NCBI GenBank assembly: GCA_016584305.1
Contig: JACEEZ010023494.1
Span: 287,395-351,394 of the forward strand
Source of the DNA: Chionoecetes opilio
Taxonomy: Eukaryota > Arthropoda > Malacostraca > Decapoda > Majidae
Length of the DNA: 64,000 nucleotides
Direction of reading: 5' to 3'
The translations under genes and the position numbers were made by a program. Below are positions 1 to 12,676 of this stretch, one piece after another. The notes beneath the pieces were generated by a model. It did no database searches and was not told where the DNA came from. It saw only the letters and a program-made list of their open reading frames with translations. Every line of letters begins with the position of its first letter. Within the stretch, counting starts at the first letter, position 1.

Positions 1-251
1 AATGAATCTGCTAAACCGTTTCTGTGCATTTTTTTTTTTTTTTTTTAAATTAAGGTAGATATAAAGGTTAGTTTCCTTTTCTTAGTTAGGTAAAGGTTAG
101 GTTAGGAGGTTAGGTTTAGGTTGGTTAGGTATAGGTAAAGGTTAGGTGTAGGTTTAGGGTTGTTGGGGTTTTTTAATAATTTTTTGCAAAAATGAAAAAA
201 GAAAAAAAAGAAATTGCGTACAGAAACGGGTTTAGCAATATTCATTCAAAC
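1..251. repeat. Inverted-repeat element with telomere-like TTAGG core
   Basis: The first 36 bases (containing TGCTAAACCGTTTCTGTGCA) are reverse-complemented, with small differences, by bases 212-251 (containing ACAGAAACGGGTTTAGCA). Between them lies a T tract and about 110 bases of GGTTAGG/AGGTTAGG-like motifs. The design, two inverted arms around a TTAGG-type core, matches the hairpins at 12311-12676 and near 35.4-36.0 kb, but the arm sequence differs. The window starts at or just inside the left arm, so the true left end is unknown. No coding potential is seen. Confidence 0.6.
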
Positions 252-1085
252 ACATAAAAAAACACAACCAGAAAAAATATGGTGCATCAGAAATCGTTCG
301 GTTGGCGTGTCGAAAACTATAAATATTCAAAATACCTTCATTCGTCCAAAACTTCTCAGAAGCCGAGTAGATTAAAAAACAAAAACAATTCCAGAGATCG
401 GGTGATTGCACGTGATACCAACACTGAGCATTGCTTCTGTTTTAGGATTCCCACCCTCACTTCCATCACTAATGCAGTAGGATGGTGGCAATGTTCCCCA
501 CTAAAATTCGTAGGCACACCGTACACACAAAGTCACTGCGCTATGTACGCGGCGTACAGAGATAAACACAGCAAAACAAAAAGTCCTCATACACTCCGGT
601 GTACGACCTCTCATTCCCCAATTAACGTCAGCTTTTACTGAATGGACAGACCTGTAAGATTGACAGCCTGACGTCACAAACGAAATCAGGTTCACTGCTT
701 CATGTGTTGAGTCTCAGGAGGCTTCTCTCAACGGGCTTCAACTCACTACGTTGACTGCCTATCTAATAATTGACAATACTACTGCTAAATCACCATCACC
801 GACTACTACAATCACAGGCTTAAGTACCAGCTCCCACAATCACTATAATAACACACACTATCAATACTTATTACCTCAGTCAACAATACGGTCGCCACCT
901 GGGGGCGTACCGCCTGTACCACCAACACCAAAAACACACCACAAAAAAAACAGACAACAACAACAATTTATCACACGCAATGCCCTTGACTATCACAAAA
1001 AAAACCCAGCCGCGCTCGCTCGCGCTCGCGTCTTCTCTCTTTCTCATCATTCTACTCTCTATCTCGAGATATATCATATCAGTCT
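252..1085. other. No gene recognised
   Basis: Only short open frames without recognisable domains are present. The stretch 780-1000 is low-complexity (CACTA/CAACAA-rich). I see no repeat ends, RNA gene or exon here. Confidence 0.5.
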
Positions 1086-1099
1086 ATGCGTCTCGGCAG

Positions 1100-1127
1100 C
1101 TATGATACTCTCTCTCTCTCGCTCTCT

Positions 1128-1165
<38 letters not shown>

Positions 1166-1417
1166 CTCTCTCCTCTCTCTCTCTCTCTTAATTTCTCTCT
1201 CTGCTCTCTTCTCTATCTCCTCTCTTCTCTCTCTCATCTCTCTCTCCTCCTTCTCTTCCTCTCTAACTAACTATCTCTCTCATCTCTCTCATCTCTCGCA
1301 CTCTCCCTCTTTATCTGTCTCCTCTCTCCTCTCCCTCTGCTTACTCTCTCTCGCTCTCTCCTCTCTCTCTTATCTCTCTCTCTCCCTCTCTCTCTTCTCT
1401 ATCTCTCTCTCTCTCTC

Positions 1418-1451
<34 letters not shown>

Positions 1452-1467
1452 TCTCTCTCTCCGCTCT

Positions 1468-1501
<34 letters not shown>

Positions 1502-1576
1502 CTCTTCTCTCTATCTCTCTCTCTCTCTCTCTCTCTTATGCTCTCTCTCTCATACTCTCTCTCTCTCATCTCCTCT

Positions 1577-1608
<32 letters not shown>

Positions 1609-1715
1609 ATCTCTCTCTCTCTCGATCTCTCTCTCTCTCCTATCTCTCTCTCCTCTCTCTCTCTCCTCTCTTCTCATCTCTCTCTCTTCTTCTCTCTCTC
1701 TCTCTCTCTCTCTAA
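1100..1715. repeat. Long imperfect (CT)n microsatellite
   Basis: About 600 bases of TC/CT dinucleotide repeat, broken by single inserted A, T, G or C bases every few units. The long open frames here translate to Ser/Leu or Arg/Glu runs and are artefacts. Frequent single-base interruptions are compatible with uncorrected read errors, as in the rest of the first 10.9 kb. Confidence 0.9.
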
Positions 1716-2235
1716 CCCGGCTGGGCTTCCCCCGTAGCAAGCGTGGCCAGGACAGGTGGATCGTCGTCTCGGTGGGAGTATTGGACGCGCAGGGTGGGGT
1801 GCGCGGCGTCTCCACACCCTGACGACACCGCGCATCGTTCCCGCCCGCTGGGGTTGTGGGCGTGGGCACGTGTAGTACCGGAGGCCTCGGAGGCGACGAC
1901 GGAAGGTGGAGGGAATGGTCCGCGCAGTCGTAGGAGGGAGGTAGGGACGAGGAGGGAAAGAATATGGAATTAGGAAAAAAGAGAGTAAGATGTTTTGTTC
2001 GGTTTTAGGAAGTGTGGTGTGTTTACTGTTGTTGGTTGTTGTAGCGCACAAATAGACACTTTTGACCAGACCCAGACCCCACCTGACTGTGATTTTGGAA
2101 TGGCCGTCGCGGCCCCAGGTGTGTCCAGGGACGAGGGGAGCCGGAAACCCACCACGAGCAGGGCAGGGTGAGCGGGCGCTGCGGCCGTCACTCCACCTCC
2201 TGGCCGAAGACTTGATTCTTGCTGCCACTGACGGA
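1716..2235. other. GC-rich spacer between CT and GA tracts, nothing recognised
   Basis: This is the non-repetitive spacer between the (CT)n tract and the inverted (GA)n tract at 2236-2420. Short open frames exist on both strands but none shows a domain or plausible splice structure. Confidence 0.4.
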
Positions 2236-2395
2236 GGAAGGGAGAGAGAGAGAAGAGAGAGATGAGATGTTGAGGTGGTGGTGCTAGAGAGAGAGAGAGA
2301 GACGAGAGATCAGAAGAGAGGAGAGAGGAGAGAGAGAGAGAGAGAGAGAGCGAAGCAGAGGAGAGAGAAGAATGGAGAGAAGATGAGAGAGAAGA

Positions 2396-2432
<37 letters not shown>

Positions 2433-3060
2433 CATACATACAGACAGACAGACAGACTGACAGACAGACAAACAAAAAGAATGACAGACAGACAGACAAG
2501 CAAATAGGCATACATACAGACAAAAAGACTAACAGACAGACAGACAAACTAAAAGACTGACAGACAGACAGACACCCAAAAAGAACAGACAGGACAACAG
2601 ACAAACAAAAAGGACAAAGGACAGACGCAAACAAAAAGACTGACAGAAAGACACACAAACAAAACGACAGACAGACAGACAGGACAGACAGACATACAAA
2701 AAAAAAAAGACTGACCAGACACACACAAAACAAAAAGAGACAGAAGACAGACAGACAAACAAAAGACTGACAGCAAAAACCAACAGACAGACAGACAGAC
2801 ACACAAAAAAAAAGACAGACAGACAGAAAGCAGACAAGACATACAAACAAAAGACTGACAGGACAGGACACACAAACAAAAGGACAGACAGACAGACAGA
2901 CAGCAGACAGACAAACAAAAGCAGACAGACAGACAGACAAAACAAAAACGTACAGACAGGACAAACAAAGACAGACAGACAAACAAAAAGACTGACATAC
3001 AAAAAAGACAGACAGACAAAAAAAAAGGGATCTGACAGACAAAAACAAAGACAGGGACGA
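2236..3060. repeat. (GA)n then (CAGA)n/(CAAA)n microsatellite
   Basis: Bases 2236-2420 are GA-rich. Bases 2421-3060 are built of CAGACAGA and ACAAACAAAAAGA units. The minus-strand open frames of up to 254 codons are Cys/Leu/Ser/Val translations of this repeat and are not genes. A shorter counterpart (10905-11010) starts the second copy of the 7.7 kb unit. Confidence 0.9.
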
Positions 3061-4447
3061 CGATCAGACAAAACCAAACTGACCTGAAATACAGACAACA
3101 CAAAAAAAGACTTCAGACAGACAGATATAGGACATATATAGTCAGAAAAAGACAAAGATAACGTCCCCGCCTACCTGTGGTTGAGGGGGAATGGGGACAC
3201 ACCTGGAGGATAAGCCCTCGACAACGCGCAGGGGAGGCCTTCACACATCTCGACTGGCTCGGCGTGGGCGTCAGGTTATCCACCGACACCTTGAAGTTAA
3301 ATATTGTAGGCGGCCGTTACAGCGGTACGGCGGTGCGTAGGACTGGGTTGAGGGGAACCGACACGTGGTGAACGTCGTTGTGTTGGATCACACGGCGGCC
3401 GTAACAAGCGGGAGGGGGAACCGGGCTGAAATCTGGGCATACTCATAAAGCCCCGTTCCCACCTTCCCGCTTGTAGGCCGCCATACAACAAACAAAGGAC
3501 GGCACAATGACGTCACATATAATGAGTCTTACCGAACGCCCGTACCGCGTACCGGCCCGCACGTACCAATGTACGGCCGCCGTACAAAGTGTAATTCAAG
3601 TACATCTCGCCAGACTCGGCGGTGTCCATCGAGCGGGAAGTTGCCAACTGTGCCCAGTTTACAACAAATACACTCAAGCGGTGATGATGGATTGACGTCA
3701 TGTTGAGCGGCTATTGTTGTAAGACGCGGTACAAGCGGGCTGATGCGAACCGGCCTTAAGGGCATATAGGGCCAGTGGGGGGGCACTGGGGGGGGTTCCG
3801 GATTCTCATGGAGGGCACGTTGCCTCTTCCGTAGTTACGCCACTGGCTATAGCTGATCTGACGTTATACAGCTAGAAATTAACGCATGGGCAACAGCATT
3901 TAAGCCTTTTCCCCCATCCGCTTTGGTACGGCTGCCGCTACAACAACAAAGGAAGCGTCACAACAAAGTCTACCGCACCGCTCGTACAGCTGTAAGCGGT
4001 GTAGCGATTACCAGCTACTTTGATCTCAAGTAGCTACACCGCCACTGCGCAATGCGCGGCAGGACGACGTCACACAGGTAACATTGGCCACCCGGGTTCC
4101 AGACTTGCTGCTATTATCATAACAAATTTCACCAGGAGCCGTGTTTCTAGTAATACGGGAGGGTAATGTTTCCAGGCACATTCCGCAAATAGAACATTTA
4201 CATGCGGATGTGCTTTAGGTTTCTAGAAAATACGTTACCCTTGTTTGACAATAGAGTACGTTTTAACCAAGGTAAGTCCAGGCACATTCGCTTGAAATGG
4301 CTATGTTTACTTATTTACTCTCTAATTCGATACTTCCGCCATTGTTTACCCAGGTCAGAATTGGTATACATTGCATACAAACTATGGTGTACATAGGAAC
4401 GGCCCCGCCAGAAGGGAACAGGCGCATATATAAACATGTAATTATTA

Positions 4448-4827
4448 TGTCGACAGGGAGTCACTTTCGTTTTCAGAGACACCAATACTTTTCTGGCCTA
4501 CATAGGTGCTTGTTCTAATGGTGTTAGTGTTATATTGCGCAAACCAAAAAAAAGAAAGGAAAAAAAAATATATTTGTGTAAGGGTTAGTTAGGTATGTAT
4601 TCTTTAAAAACGCGGTAAGCGTTAGGTTAGGTATAGGTTCAATTAAAAGATCAAGGTTGAGGTTAGGTTTCTTTTTTTTTTTTTTTTCTTTTTTTTTCTT
4701 TTTTTTTGGGTTGTTAGTTGGTTTGCGCAAAATAAAAACTAGACCCAATTTAGAACAAGCACCTATTGTGGCACAAGAAAAAAAATAGTTGGTGTCCTGA
4801 AAACGAAACGTGACGCCCTGTCGGACA
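4448..4827. repeat. B' foldback hairpin, copy 1
   Basis: This is the counterpart of 12311-12676. It begins TGTCGACAGGG and ends CCCTGTCGGACA. The arms contain the GTTTTCAGAGACACCAA and GGTGCTTGTTCTAATGG segments and their complements, and the core carries GGTTAGG-type motifs and T tracts. Indels relative to copy 2 reduce arm pairing. Confidence 0.75.
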
Positions 4828-4988
4828 TACTAAAGTAAGTACCAAGATAAGAGACAGAGGTAACGTACAACTCCCGGGGCGTCGAAGGCAAAACAGATCC
4901 TTGTGCGCATGGACGTCAATGGGTATCGCAGCCAACGGCGCCACAGTTTCAAATATTGGATGGCCTCACCATCAGGCCTCACACACCT

Positions 4989-5142
4989 CCTCTATCTCTA
5001 TCTCTATCTCTTCTACTTCTCTCTATCTCTCTCCTCGCTTTCTCTCTCTCTCTCTTCTCATCCCGTAGCCACCCATATTCTTACCTTGATCAGTCTTGTG
5101 TACTCGAGAGAGAGAAGAGAGAAGAGAGAGAGAGTACGAGAG

Positions 5143-5181
<39 letters not shown>

Positions 5182-5215
5182 GACGATGAGAGAAGAGAGA
5201 GAGAGAGAGAGTGAG
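4989..5215. repeat. (CT)n / (GA)n inverted microsatellite pair, copy 1
   Basis: A CT tract (4989-5062) and a GA tract (5105-5212) flank a short spacer. It corresponds to 12833-13063 in copy 2 and sits at the centre of palindrome B. Confidence 0.8.
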
Positions 5216-6902
5216 AGTTTATAACTAGCACACAAGCTGGGGACGAGAAACTTACTTGTACCGCTGTTGCCGCTTAGCGGGACAAGCAGTTTATTTCCCA
5301 GCTGACAGCAAGGCATGCCTTATTTTCTTATGTTATTGTGTTCTTATGTTATGATGTCATAACTCCTCCCTTCTTACCTCTTCCTCATACCCCTTCCCCT
5401 AACTCCTTCTCCTTCTCCTCTCCTCACTCCTACCATCTTGCCTTTCACTCCACCTCCTCCTCCGCCCTCTAATTCTTATTGACGTCACTTCCCCCAGCGC
5501 GGCAAAGGGAGGTGACGGTACTTCTGTCTCTACCTTGCTAATTACATTGTTTATATATGCGGCCATCCCCTATGTCGACCCAACGTATTCACCAGGGAAA
5601 CAGTGTTAGTGGTATTTGTGCAGTGTAGCTACTCGGGCCAAGGGTAGCTGGTAAGACGTCTACTGAAGCGATTATCACCAGTACCCTGGCAGAGTAGCTA
5701 CACCTCACAAATACGCACGTTGAAACTAATGCTCCCTGGGGAATAGTTGTTTTGACAATAATACCCTTTGATCCTGGGTAAAACGTGGTGGAAACATTGA
5801 ATGTAGAATAGTACATCACAAAGTAAGAACCATAGAACGAGTTATGCGATGTGCCTGGAACATTACCCTACCCTGTATACTGAAACACGGCTCCCTGGGT
5901 GAATAGTTGTTGAATAAGTAGTAGTTACACGTATACAATTCTGATCCTGGGTAAAACGTGGTGGAAACATTGAATGTTAGAGGAGTTTAAAGTAAATACA
6001 TAGAACATTTCAAGCGGAATGTGTACTGCATAGAACACTATCCTACCATGTAGCCTATACTGACAACATGCTCCCTGGTGAATAGTTGTTTGACAAGTAT
6101 ATACGTTTCTCCCCAAGATAAGAAGTAGTATATATTGTCAAACAATATTCACCAGGGAGCAGGTTTTCAGTGCTTTTTTGTGGAGGTGTAGCTACTCTGG
6201 CAAGGGTAGCTGTGAGATCGCCTCTCTGCGATCCTCACCAAACTACCTTTGGCCGAGTAGCTACAATGCACAAATACGCATTTGAACAACGTTTCCCTGG
6301 GTGATGGAATAGGTGTTTGACAATATATAATCTGATCTGGCGTAAAACATGGTGAGCATCGAATGTTAGATTAGTAATTAAAAGTAGAAACATAGAACAT
6401 TTCAAAGCGAATGTGCCTGGAACATAACCCTACCCTTATACTGGAAACACTGCTCTGGGTGAAAGTGTTGATCATATAGTATACACGTTACTCATTCTAT
6501 AACCAACTTCTATCTTGGGTAAAACGTAGTATATTAGACAACAAGGGTACGTAGGTTAATGTGAATGAAGTGAAATGTCTATGTCTACTTAATTACTACT
6601 CTACATTTCGATGGCTTCCACCATATTTTAGCAAGTATGCGGAACCAATTGAACGTGGCCAATGCTTACCTGTGTGACGTGTTTCGTCTGCCGCGTATAC
6701 GTCAGTGTAGGGGTGTTATTGTAGCTAAGAGATCAAAGTAGCTGGGAGATCGCTCAACGGCTGCCGTACAAAGTTAAATTCAAGTCATCTCTCCCGTGGG
6801 CGGTGTCCGCTCAAGCGGAGGTGCCCAACTGTGCCCAGTACCACCAAAATACCACTCAAGCGGTGATGATGGTGACGTTCATTGTTGTTGTATGCAGGCC
6901 GT

Positions 6903-7719
6903 TGTTGCATAAAATAGGTACGCTGTAAATAATTACAAAACCACTCGACACCGCGTGTTATGCCAGATTATGGGAATTTTCCCCTACTAAATATATGTTT
7001 ACAGTAAAAAGTATCTGTTATCTTCGGAAATGTTTGTTCTATATATTATCAAATAAAAAACCGTTAAAACACCACAAGAAAGGCACATATGAGCTTCTCA
7101 AGAAATATGCCATGAACTTACTGATTCTACTAAACTCTTCGTCATTTACTACTTTGCGGAGTGTGCACACCCTTTCTTACATTGAAGCATAGGATAGAGC
7201 GGAATTTTATTAGCATCAATTGATAGAGTTTCGTTTTCAGATAAATGAATTAGCAGGCATGCGTAAATGAGCGTTAAACGAAATAAATAAATCATGAAAT
7301 GGGTCATTTTTCCCGATTGATGGTGTTATTTATTTAGTTAAACGCTAAATTTATGAATGGTTCTATTCATTATCGAAATGAAGTTATGTCAATTGATAAG
7401 CTAATGAAATTCCCGCTTCTATTCATATTCTCCAGTAAAAGTTTTCTCGCCCCCCCCCCCCAAAGTATTAAATGGCGAGAGTTTAGAGATAGATTCATCA
7501 TAGTAGAAGTTCATGATATTTTTGAGTCTCATAATGCCTTCTTTAGTGTGTTTTACGGTGTTTATTGGATAATCATTATAGAAAAACATTTCCGAAGATA
7601 ACAGTATTTACTTTATACTGAAACATATATTAGTAGGGGAAAATTACCTAGCTGGCAAACATGGGCGGTGTCGCAAGGGTTTTGTCGACTTATTTCAGGC
7701 GGTACTATTTATGACAACA
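6903..7719. repeat. Palindrome C, copy 1 (degraded)
   Basis: It starts TGTTGCATAAAATAGG and ends near ATGACAACA. It is the same 0.8 kb foldback as 14731-15548, but the arms carry many indels, and a run of C around 7450 and extra bases near 7150 are absent from copy 2. Confidence 0.75.
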
Positions 7720-7760
7720 CCCGTACAAGCGGGATGGTGGGAAACCCCCCTTCCCCCCCC

Positions 7761-8354
7761 TCTGGGTCGTGGAGCAAGTGTCTGTTTATGAGGAATTTCT
7801 GTTTACTAATAAAGCAGGAAAACGGGGCGTTGAGGGGAGAATTATTACTTAATATTGACTTGATCACAGAGGCTTGTCCAGGCGTACTACGACAACAAAA
7901 CCGTCTTATTTATCATTTAAAGGGGTGGGGGAGGCGTCACGAAGTGGAACACTCGCGACAACGCGCGAGAACTACTATCGCGAAAGTTAGAGGTATGGTT
8001 TCTGAGCACTATATGATAAAGAGTCATTCAATTTCGTACAGAAATGTCTCTGAGCAGATGGGAGGTGATAGGTTGTTAAGACATTTCTGTACGAAATTAA
8101 ATGACTCGATAATCATATAGGCTCAAAACCAGCTATAACTGTCGTGATAGTAATTGCTAGCCCGACGTCGGCGAGTGTTCAACTCTCGTGCCCCCGCCCA
8201 CTTAATGAAAATAAAGACGGGTGGTTTGTCGTAGTACGCTGACATGCCTCTGTTTCGATCAAGTCAATATAGTAATTAGATCCCCTCAACGCCCGTTTTC
8301 CTTGCCTTTATTAGTAACAGAATTCCTCATAAACACACACTTGACCACACGACA
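7761..8354. repeat. Palindrome D, copy 1 (degraded)
   Basis: This is the counterpart of 15577-16176. It shares the inner hairpin around ATTTCGTACAGAAATGTC (about 8035-8110) and the right end CACACGACA. The left end is blurred by C-rich errors at 7745-7760. Confidence 0.7.
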
Positions 8355-8574
8355 TCGGGCTTTTAACGATTTTGAGGGAGAAACTAATAACAACCTCAAA
8401 ATCACAAGTTAAGCACTCACCCTCCTCCCCTCCACTCCAGTAGCGCGCCAGACAATTTGACTGGGTTGCCAAGATTGGACAACAGTATTAGTGTGGGGTA
8501 GCCATGGATAGCCATAAAAAAGAATGGTTTGAATTTTTATATTGACTTTGCTGATAAGATTGGCCACCTCTCTA

Positions 8575-9066
8575 CTCGTACATAACACTAAAGTCGCCAG
8601 GAGGTTTTTTTTTATTTACAGGAGTCTGGTGGCGTAATGTAGGCTTACTTACATTTCTACATTCATGATTCAGAAATTAGAAGGGGCTATCTGAGTCTGT
8701 CATTTTGTTTTTTTTCTTCATCTTGTCATTATATGGCTAATAAATGAACAAATTACAAAAATAAAACCCGGTGGCGACAATTCGGGTAACGGAGCTAACA
8801 CTAAATGTCGCCAGCTAGGTTATGTTCGAGTGTCATCCGCCGTCGTTCGTACCGAAAAAAAAAACGAGTAGGGAAATTGAAACCGGATAACTTGCAGATA
8901 CAAAGCATATAAAACAACGCTAAAACAGGGTCAGATGATAGTGATGATCTTATACTGGTATCATCTTAAGTGGCACAATCAAAATCATAGTGATTCGTAA
9001 ATATATGGCGGCTGGTGACATACTGCAGGTGGTGACTTAAAGTGGTATCTACGATGATCGCCCCCA
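8575..9066. mobile_element. GTCGCCA-type MITE, copy 1
   Basis: This is the counterpart of 16397-16875 within the duplicated unit. It contains ACTAAAGTCGCCAGGAGG near the left end, the ATTCATGATT and GAAGGGGCTATCT segments, AAACGAGTAGGGAAATT, and the right part with GGTGGTGACTTAAAGTGG. See the 16.4 kb entry for the family description. Confidence 0.7.
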
Positions 9067-9784
9067 AACTCCTTCTCCACTCTCTTGCACTCCTTCCTTT
9101 CACTATACTTAACTTGCGCGGCAGAATAATGACACGAAAGCAACAAAAATAAAAGTGTCGTTTGCCAATAATACTCTTCCTCTCCAGCTGCCTGCACACG
9201 CCGTCTCTCTCGCGGCTGGCTCTGACAATCCGCTCGTACCAGATTACTCAAGGACTCAAACCACTGCCTCGAAACACTAAAGCCTTCCCTAATTCCTTCA
9301 CGCCCTTTCCTGTTGACCGTTTGACCAATAATCTTGAACTGTAACGTTATCTAGATCTTAAATTTTAGGTAGTAAACTTTAGTTAGTAGTGTTGAGATAG
9401 TTTTGTTATTTATATAAAAAGTTTTAAAAAATATATTGATAGGGTTCGTTAGTGCTCCTCAAAACTCATAAAACCCTTTCGGCAGAGGATAGTGGTAGGA
9501 TTTTTTATGTTTCCTACGTAGTTTATGGTTTATTAAGATGGATGGCTTGGTAGAGTGGCGTAGTAGGTATTTATCATTGGGGGGGTAATAGCAAAGCGGA
9601 GCTCAGGGGCCAATCTGAAGACACATACGCAAGGGTATCTTCTAGGATCAGATCACAGTGGTTCAGATTAGAGCATTATACAGAATACGGTAGCCATGGC
9701 CAGGGGGGGGGGGGGGAGGACACACTGATTATAATGGGGGGGCCCCGGTTCCCCTGCCCCGCAATAACTACGCCACTGCCGCGA

Positions 9785-10890
9785 GGGGCCCGATGATTGG
9801 ATTTAATGCCAAAAAAAGGGGAATGGCCAGACATCAGAGGCTATTATGAGCCCTTGGCAAAGCACAAAAAAGGGGAGGGGCCGTAGAAAAAAACGGTGAA
9901 ACGGTGAGGGAAGGGAAAGAACGGAATGTTACAGCAGGATGGCTTGCAGGATGTGGATTGTTGGAGGAAGGTTAAGGTTAAATTCTCAAGGGAGAAGGAG
10001 GGGGATTCCGGGAGAATGTCCGCAGACAGGGAGGAACTTCCAATTTCAGTATATACTTGGTTATGTATCACTTTGAATATTGAAGTTCAAATTAAGACCA
10101 CCAGGCCATTGGAGTTTCGAGCTACTTTAAAATAGTTAAACATAAGGCTACAACCCGCTAGACTAAAATTAGTGTAATGTACGGCAACAGATACAATTAA
10201 TAAAATTGACAAAAGGTGTGCAAGATTCTGGTGCGATGTGCATAATCAAGGACTGATCGCAGTTGATATGTATTGACGGTGAGGAAGGATGTCTGGAGTT
10301 GAATTGAAATGAATGAAAATAAATAAATAATACAATAATAAAAAAAATTCACAAGCTTCCTGAAGCATACATATCTGTAATAAATCAATATGTTCCAAGT
10401 AATAGGACATATGCATATGCAGCTAATCTCCTAATACAACAGTTGGCAACATTTTGCGGACTATCCGATGAGAAACTAAAACCTCATAAAACCTAAAATT
10501 CTTCCAGCAGAAACAAAAAGTATGTTCTTCATAGAATACTTGACACCAGCATCATCTTTCTGTTTAGAAAGAGGTTATCATCTGGGTCAGATTTTCCATG
10601 CTCATTGAGGTTAAGCGGTCGATGATTGATTGATTGTAATGCCAAAAAAATGGGGGGAAGTGACAGACATAAGAGGTCAGAGATGGCATTATGGCAAAGC
10701 ATGAAAAAGGAGAGTTAGAGAAATGTGGAAACGAGGAGGGAAGGGGGAAAGGAACGGATTGAATCAGGATGGTAGATCAAGATGAAAGGATGTGTATTGC
10801 TGGAGGATAGGAGATACCAATTACTCAAGGGAGGGGGATCCGTGAGGAGTCTGCAAGACTGATGAGTTCGGGAGAGGGGAGGACAGATGA
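9785..10890 (-). pseudogene. Two LINE 3'-end remnants, copy 1
   Basis: Two related minus-strand segments (about 9785-10075 and 10610-10890) correspond to 17585-17840 and 18430-18700 of copy 2. Translation of the first gives SADILPESPSFSLENL, the C-terminal signature described in the 18.4-18.9 kb entry. Copy 1 stops at about 10893, where homology passes abruptly into the CAGA repeat that opens copy 2. This is the duplication junction. Confidence 0.6.
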
Positions 10891-11257
10891 GGGAAAAGAA
10901 CACAACAAAAAGACAGACAGACAAAACAAAAAGACGACATGACAAAAAGACAGACAGACAAACAAAAAGACTCGACATTACCAGACACACAAAAAAAAGA
11001 CTGTACAGGACAGAACAGATAGAGACATATATAGTCAGAATAGACAAAAGATAACGTCCCCGCCTCCCTGTGGTTGAGGGGGCCTGGACACCACCCTGGA
11101 GGAGACCCCTCGCCCCACGCGCGTGGAGGCCTTCACCCACATCTCGACTGGCGTGGGTCCCAAGGTTCTCCACCTCCACTTGAATTTAACTTTGTAAGGC
11201 GGCCGTACAGCGGTACGGCGGTGCGGTAGCCCTTGTTGTGACGTCATTGGGGACGTC

Positions 11258-11362
11258 TTTGTTGTTGTACGGCGGCCGTAAAAAGCGGGAAGGTGGGAAC
11301 CGGGCTTAAATCTGGCACCCTATAAAGCCCGGTTCCCACCTTCCCGCTTGTACGGCCGCCAT
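11258..11362. repeat. Short inverted repeat of the CCGTAC-rich family
   Basis: GTACGGCGGCCGTAAAAAGC followed by GGGAAGGTGGGAACCGGG is answered after a spacer of about 17 bases by CCCGGTTCCCACCTTCCCGC and TTGTACGGCCGCCATACAA. Fragments of the same unit recur at 11400-11600, 11765-11860, 14585-14730, 15548-15576 and 16177-16185. Palindromes C and D have inserted into this unit. Confidence 0.8.
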
Positions 11363-12310
11363 ACAACAACAAAGACGTCACAATGACGTCACAACAAAGT
11401 CTACCGCACCGCCGTACCGCTGTACGGCCGCCGTACCACTGTACGGCCGCCGTACAAAGTTAATTCAAGTCATCTCTCCCGCTCGGCGGTGTCCACTCGA
11501 GCGGAGTTGCCAACTGTGCCCAGTTACCACAAATACCACTCAAGCGGTGATGATGGTGACGTCATTGTTGAGCGGTATTGTTGTAAGACGGCCGTACAAG
11601 CGGGCTGATGCGAACCGGCCTTAAGGGCATATAGGGGCCAGTGGGGGGGCACCTGGGGGGGTTCCGGATTCTCATGGAGGGCACGTGCCTCTCCGTAGTT
11701 ACGCCACTGGCTATAGCTGATCTGACGTTATACAAGCTAGAAATATAACGAGGCAACAGCCATTAAGCCCGGTTCCCACCATCCCGCTTGTACGGCCGCC
11801 GTACAACAACAAAGACGTCACAACAAAGTCTACCGCACCGCCGTACCGCTGTACGGTGTAGCGATCTCACCAGCTACTTTGATCTCAGTAGCTACACCCG
11901 CCACTGCGCATGCGCGGCAGACGACGTCACACAGGTAAACATTGGCCACCAGGGTTCCCAGACTTGCTGATATTATCATACAACTATTCACCCAGGGAGC
12001 AGTGTTTCAGTATACGGGTAGGGTAATGTTCCAGGCACATTCGCACATAGAACATTTCATGCGGATGTGCTTTTGCTTAGAACACTACGTACCCCTGTTT
12101 GACAATAGATACGTTTTACCCAAGGGTAATGTTCCAGGCACATTCGCTTGAAATGTTCTATGTTCTACTTTAATTACTACTCTACATTCGATACTTCCGC
12201 CATGTTTTACCCAGGATCAGAATTGGTATACATTGTCATACAACTATTGGTGTACATAGGGAACGGCCGCAGACAGGGAACGGCCGCATATATAAACAAT
12301 GTAATTAGTA

Positions 12311-12676
12311 TGTCCGACAGGGCGTCACGTTCGTTTTCAGAGACACCAACTACTTTTTCTTGGCCTACAATAGGTGCTTGTTCTAATGGTGTTAGTTTTA
12401 TTTTGCGCAAACCAAAAAAAAGAAAGAAAAAAAAATATATTTTGTGGTTAAGGTTAGGTTAGGTTTCTTTAAAACCTGTAAGGTTAGGTTAGGTTAGGTT
12501 TAATTAAAACATAAGGTTAGGTTAGGTTTCTTTTTTTTTTTTTTTTCTTTTTTTCTTTTTTTTGGGTTGGTTTGGTTTGCGCAAAATAAAACTAGCACCA
12601 TTAGAACAAGCACCTATTGTAGGCCAAGAAAAAATAGTTGGTGTCTCTGAAAACGAACGTGACGCCCTGTCGGACA
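12311..12676. mobile_element. B' foldback element (TGT...ACA ends, TTAGG core)
   Basis: This 366-bp element has near-perfect inverted arms of about 105 bp, starting TGTCCGACAGGGCG and ending CGCCCTGTCGGACA. The core (12430-12560) contains GGTTAGGTTAGG motifs, an AAAC/GTTT segment and T tracts. It interrupts the left arm of palindrome B. The right arm (complement of 13395-13420) reads straight through AATGTAATTAGCAAGGTAAA, so it preserves the empty site. TAATTAGTA occurs on both sides of the insert, suggesting a target duplication whose exact length is unclear because the ends merge with TAGTA/TACTA. It has no coding capacity, so it is non-autonomous and its superfamily is unassigned. Confidence 0.75.

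Larger units (their letters stand above)
3150..10893. repeat. Copy 1 of a ~7.7 kb tandemly duplicated repeat unit (noisy copy)
   Basis: Landmarks recur in the same order in copy 2. ACGTCCCCGC at 3161 matches 11054, the B' hairpin at 4448-4827 matches 12311-12676, palindrome C at 6903-7719 matches 14731-15548, palindrome D at about 7761-8354 matches 15577-16176, and GAGTTCGGGAGAG at 10864 matches 18662. The offset drifts only between about 7.89 and 7.80 kb. Copy 1 differs from copy 2 by dense scattered one- to few-base indels and substitutions, which also break its internal palindrome arms. Either it is poorly polished sequence or a decayed copy; I favour the first. No gene is present. Confidence 0.9.

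Noticed and set aside
1..251. Chromosome end with TTAGG telomere
   Set aside because: The motifs are irregular, flanked by inverted arms, and the same arrangement occurs in internal elements.
1086..1869. Ser/Leu and Arg/Glu frames over 1.1-1.9 kb
   Set aside because: Pure translation of the CT/GA dinucleotide tract.
2284..3155. Overlapping minus-strand frames of 184-254 codons rich in Cys/Leu/Val/Ser
   Set aside because: They are translations of the CAGA/CAAA microsatellite in all frames; there is no domain, splice site or codon bias.
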